The position numbers and the translations under genes are program-made. The notes below the pieces were generated by a model, which did no database searches, was not told the DNA's origin, and was given only the letters and a program-made list of their open reading frames with translations. A DNA stretch of 8,800 nucleotides from Desulfobacula sp. (GTDB lineage: Bacteria; Desulfobacterota; Desulfobacteria; Desulfobacterales; Desulfobacteraceae): positions 1 to 8,800 of the forward strand of contig JAGLNZ010000196.1 in the NCBI GenBank assembly GCA_023139225.1, read 5' to 3'. Positions within the stretch are counted from its first letter, which is position 1; each line of letters begins with the position of its first letter. Shown piece by piece: positions 6,871 to 8,800 of this stretch.

Positions 6871-6933
6871 TTGGAAACGCTTATTGAGCCTTTTCAAAAT
6901 AGTAGGCCACCCCATCATTGTAGCCGTTTCCAA
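6871..6933. repeat. Perfect 9-bp inverted repeat at the convergent gene junction
   Basis: TTGGAAACG (6871-6879) is the exact reverse complement of CGTTTCCAA (6925-6933), with 45 bases between. The left arm is in the 15-base gap after the response regulator and the right arm is in the last codons of the minus-strand gene. Inside the loop GCCT (6888-6891) can pair with AGGC (6904-6907). Just beyond, CCAATA (6937-6942) and TATTGG (6946-6951) form a further 6-bp stem. No T-tract follows on either strand, so this is not a standard intrinsic terminator; it could be a 3'-end stabilising or processing structure. The repeat itself is certain, its role is not. Confidence 0.5.
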
Positions 6934-8800
6934 ATCCCAATATATTATTGGTGGGTTTGATCTCGCCGGGTGAGAATTCCACCTTTCCAAGCCTTCCATA
7001 ACCCACAGAGGGAGATCCTCCAATATCAATTCCTATATTAGCTTTTCCCATTTTGGCACCCACACCGAAATTATCACTCATACCTTCGGCAAATTTTTTA
7101 GCAGCCTTTAAAATCTCTTTATAATCATCCATTTCAAGGGAGAATGCAGCAACAGACCACATAGAAACATCAATTCCCACAAGCACACCCACCATATATT
7201 GACCCGCCTGCTCCACAGGGTTTCCAATGACATTTTCCACCATTGACCCGTTTTCACCGGTATCCATTACCGATACCACCTGGTATGTCTTTTTGTTGAA
7301 TTCAAGCCATGCCCATCGAGGCTGGTTGTCGATCAGGGCCGGGGAGGAGGGAAACATCACAAGTTTGTCATATTCAAGGTTTTTAAAATATTCGATCAAA
7401 GTTTGAGGATACTTTTTTTCTTCCAGCATGGCTGTAAATTCGTCCAGATTGTCTTCATCCACAGCAAACAGGGCGGTTTCCTTATGGCTCTGCTGCCAGA
7501 TTTGGAAAAGTCCTTTTCCCTTTTTGCCAAGGGCGGCCGCTTCAAATCGAGCATCGGCCATACCGGACATAATGTTAAATGCCCTTACGGCCATCTCATC
7601 CAAGGATTGATGAACCCGGTTATGGGGGTAAATCAAGTCCATGTGAGTAGAAATAGGGGTGTCATCTTCGGTTTTGATAACATTGACCATGATACATCGA
7701 TAAATTTTTGTCCGGCCAATGGTAAGGTTTAATTTTTGTGCAAGTTCTTTTTCATGCTGAGTCTGGGCAGATAAAAATCGTGCCAGCACTCCGCGGGTGT
7801 ACCATTTTAATGCAGATACACAATCGGGTTTTCCTGTAACGGATTTTTGTTTTTTCTTTGCAAAATCAGAAAGATGATTTGCATTCTCATAAGTTAAACC
7901 CGGAAGATTAATACCCAGTGTATGAAAGATACCTGTAATTTTTTCATTCTTGTTTAACATTCGTTTCCGGGTAAATGTTTTATCAGGAGTGGTGATGGTA
8001 ATGATTTCTCCCACCACTTGAAAATCCTTTGTACTGACACTTCTGTCCGGAGCTGAACGAAATCTTCCAATGGGTGTATCCACAACAGCCTGATAGGACA
8101 TTACCCCATTCACCGGTACTTTGGTGTATCCGATATCCAGAGCATCTGTGGAGAGCAGGGGAATTTCAAAGCTGTCGTTGAAAACCACCATGGAATAAAG
8201 TCCTTCTTCACCTCCTCCCAGGGCATCCGCCATATCTGATAACTGCTTTTGAGCAGAGTTGCCGCAAGACTTCATCAAAAGGGAAATAGTAAGGCTTGCT
8301 TTTTCGTTGTTTTCATCTTCAGAAATAAAGCCCGGATTTACTATGACAAGTTCTTTGAGCCCGGCGGCATCTTTCATAAAAGGAGAGACAAAGGTGTGAT
8401 TTTTACCTTTACCATCCACATATCTTATTGCCGGGAGGGCTTTAAGGCCGCAATCGTCAATTCCGGCGAGATCTGCCAGAATTTGTCTTCCCTTATCCGT
8501 TAATTTAACTTGAGTCCTCACGGTGGCATATCCCATTCTGGTCAGGATTTTTTCTGCCATATAGGCCAGGTCATTTTCAGTTCCAAAGTTCTGACTTAAA
8601 ACAGCCTCGGGCTGGTATTGTCTGATCCAGGGAGCATAGGCACCCGAGGGAAGAAATTTTATCGTTTCAGCACGTTTTTGAAAACCTGTGATGGTTTTAA
8701 TATTTAAAAAATCTTTTTTGCCGGAAGCACAGATGGAAAGGTGTGGAACCCTTTGTCCGCGTTCTTCATTGGCACCCGGTTCAACAGACTTGGAAGTGAC
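6881..8800 (-). CDS. 3' part of a large unrecognised protein (5' end beyond the window)
   Basis: The minus-strand frame ending with TAA at 6881-6883 is open to base 8800: 639 residues are visible and the start lies outside. An internal ATG at 8558-8560 could be mistaken for the start, but it has no Shine-Dalgarno, and the 80 codons before it are stop-free and read like ordinary protein (for example GAYAPWIRQYQPEA, then GTENDLAYM running into the Met). I do not recognise a family with confidence. The stretch GTENDLAYMAEKILTRMGY (visible residues 73-91), followed by ALPAIRYVDGKGKNH, faintly recalls the layout of transglutaminase-like proteins but shows no convincing catalytic Cys. Other landmarks: a His-rich THMDLIYPHNRVH around residues 385-397, a hydrophobic stretch at about 531-553 (GVLVGIDVSMWSVAAF), and a glycine-rich C-terminus (GIDIGGSPSVGYGRLG). 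No sure membrane segment or signal is visible. It converges on the response regulator with a 15-base gap. Confidence 0.8.
   Translation of the reverse strand, partial: VTSKSVEPGANEERGQRVPHLSICASGKKDFLNIKTITGFQKRAETIKFLPSGAYAPWIRQYQPEAVLSQNFGTENDLAYMAEKILTRMGYATVRTQVKLTDKGRQILADLAGIDDCGLKALPAIRYVDGKGKNHTFVSPFMKDAAGLKELVIVNPGFISEDENNEKASLTISLLMKSCGNSAQKQLSDMADALGGGEEGLYSMVVFNDSFEIPLLSTDALDIGYTKVPVNGVMSYQAVVDTPIGRFRSAPDRSVSTKDFQVVGEIITITTPDKTFTRKRMLNKNEKITGIFHTLGINLPGLTYENANHLSDFAKKKQKSVTGKPDCVSALKWYTRGVLARFLSAQTQHEKELAQKLNLTIGRTKIYRCIMVNVIKTEDDTPISTHMDLIYPHNRVHQSLDEMAVRAFNIMSGMADARFEAAALGKKGKGLFQIWQQSHKETALFAVDEDNLDEFTAMLEEKKYPQTLIEYFKNLEYDKLVMFPSSPALIDNQPRWAWLEFNKKTYQVVSVMDTGENGSMVENVIGNPVEQAGQYMVGVLVGIDVSMWSVAAFSLEMDDYKEILKAAKKFAEGMSDNFGVGAKMGKANIGIDIGGSPSVGYGRLGKVEFSPGEIKPTNNILGFGNGYNDGVAYYFEKAQ

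Noticed and set aside
6865..6951. A bidirectional rho-independent terminator between the convergent genes.
   Set aside because: Inverted repeats are present, but the main loop is 45 bases and no T-run follows on either strand.
7403..8503. Plus-strand open frames within the large minus-strand gene (7403-7732 and 8249-8503).
   Set aside because: Their translations show no domain or signal, and the minus frame is continuous through the whole region; they are antisense shadows.
8558..8560. ATG as the start of the minus-strand gene.
   Set aside because: The preceding 80 codons are stop-free in frame and read as plausible protein, and no Shine-Dalgarno precedes this ATG.

Overview
The window looks like a chromosomal stretch of an AT-leaning bacterium (roughly 40% G+C by eye). 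It is most likely a member of the Desulfobacterota (former Deltaproteobacteria, Desulfobacteraceae-like). That guess rests on the two-domain SpeD followed by speE, the DUF2156 protein, and the HDOD/soluble-kinase cluster; it is an inference, since nothing here is a taxonomic marker. I see no tRNA, rRNA, CRISPR array, insertion sequence or phage gene. Coding density is very high, and the longest gene-free stretch is 135 bases (704-838).

Region 1 (5-703) is a complete glyoxalase II-like metallo-beta-lactamase-fold hydrolase with all its metal ligands. Region 2 (839-3935) is a tight four-gene unit with gaps of 7, 2 and 1 bases: a tandem two-domain S-adenosylmethionine decarboxylase (speD-like), spermidine synthase (speE), a small GNAT acetyltransferase, and a DUF2156 (phosphatidylglycerol-lysyltransferase-domain) protein. 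The first two make decarboxylated AdoMet and transfer its aminopropyl group to putrescine. The last two are GNAT-type transferases whose substrates are unknown but which are translationally tied to polyamine synthesis. No ornithine or arginine decarboxylase is present, so putrescine must come from elsewhere.

Region 3 (4013-6865) is a signalling unit: an HDOD-domain protein, a soluble GAF-PAS histidine kinase whose start overlaps it by 4 bases (ATGA), and a receiver-only response regulator that starts at a GTG one base after the kinase stop, behind a strong AAGGAG. None of the three has a DNA-binding output domain, so the output is probably by protein-protein interaction.

Region 4 (6881-8800, minus strand) is the 3' part of a large gene converging on the response regulator. 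Its frame stays open to the window edge (639 residues visible) and I could not assign it to a family. The tail-to-tail gap is only 15 bases and carries one arm of a perfect 9-bp inverted repeat.

The most interesting items are the duplicated SpeD, in which both halves keep a Ser/His/Cys triad at identical spacing while the second half lacks the Glu at the cleavage position; the polyamine genes coupled to two GNAT-fold transferases; and the large unassigned minus-strand protein. I did not find a clear-cut, wholly new defence or mobile system.
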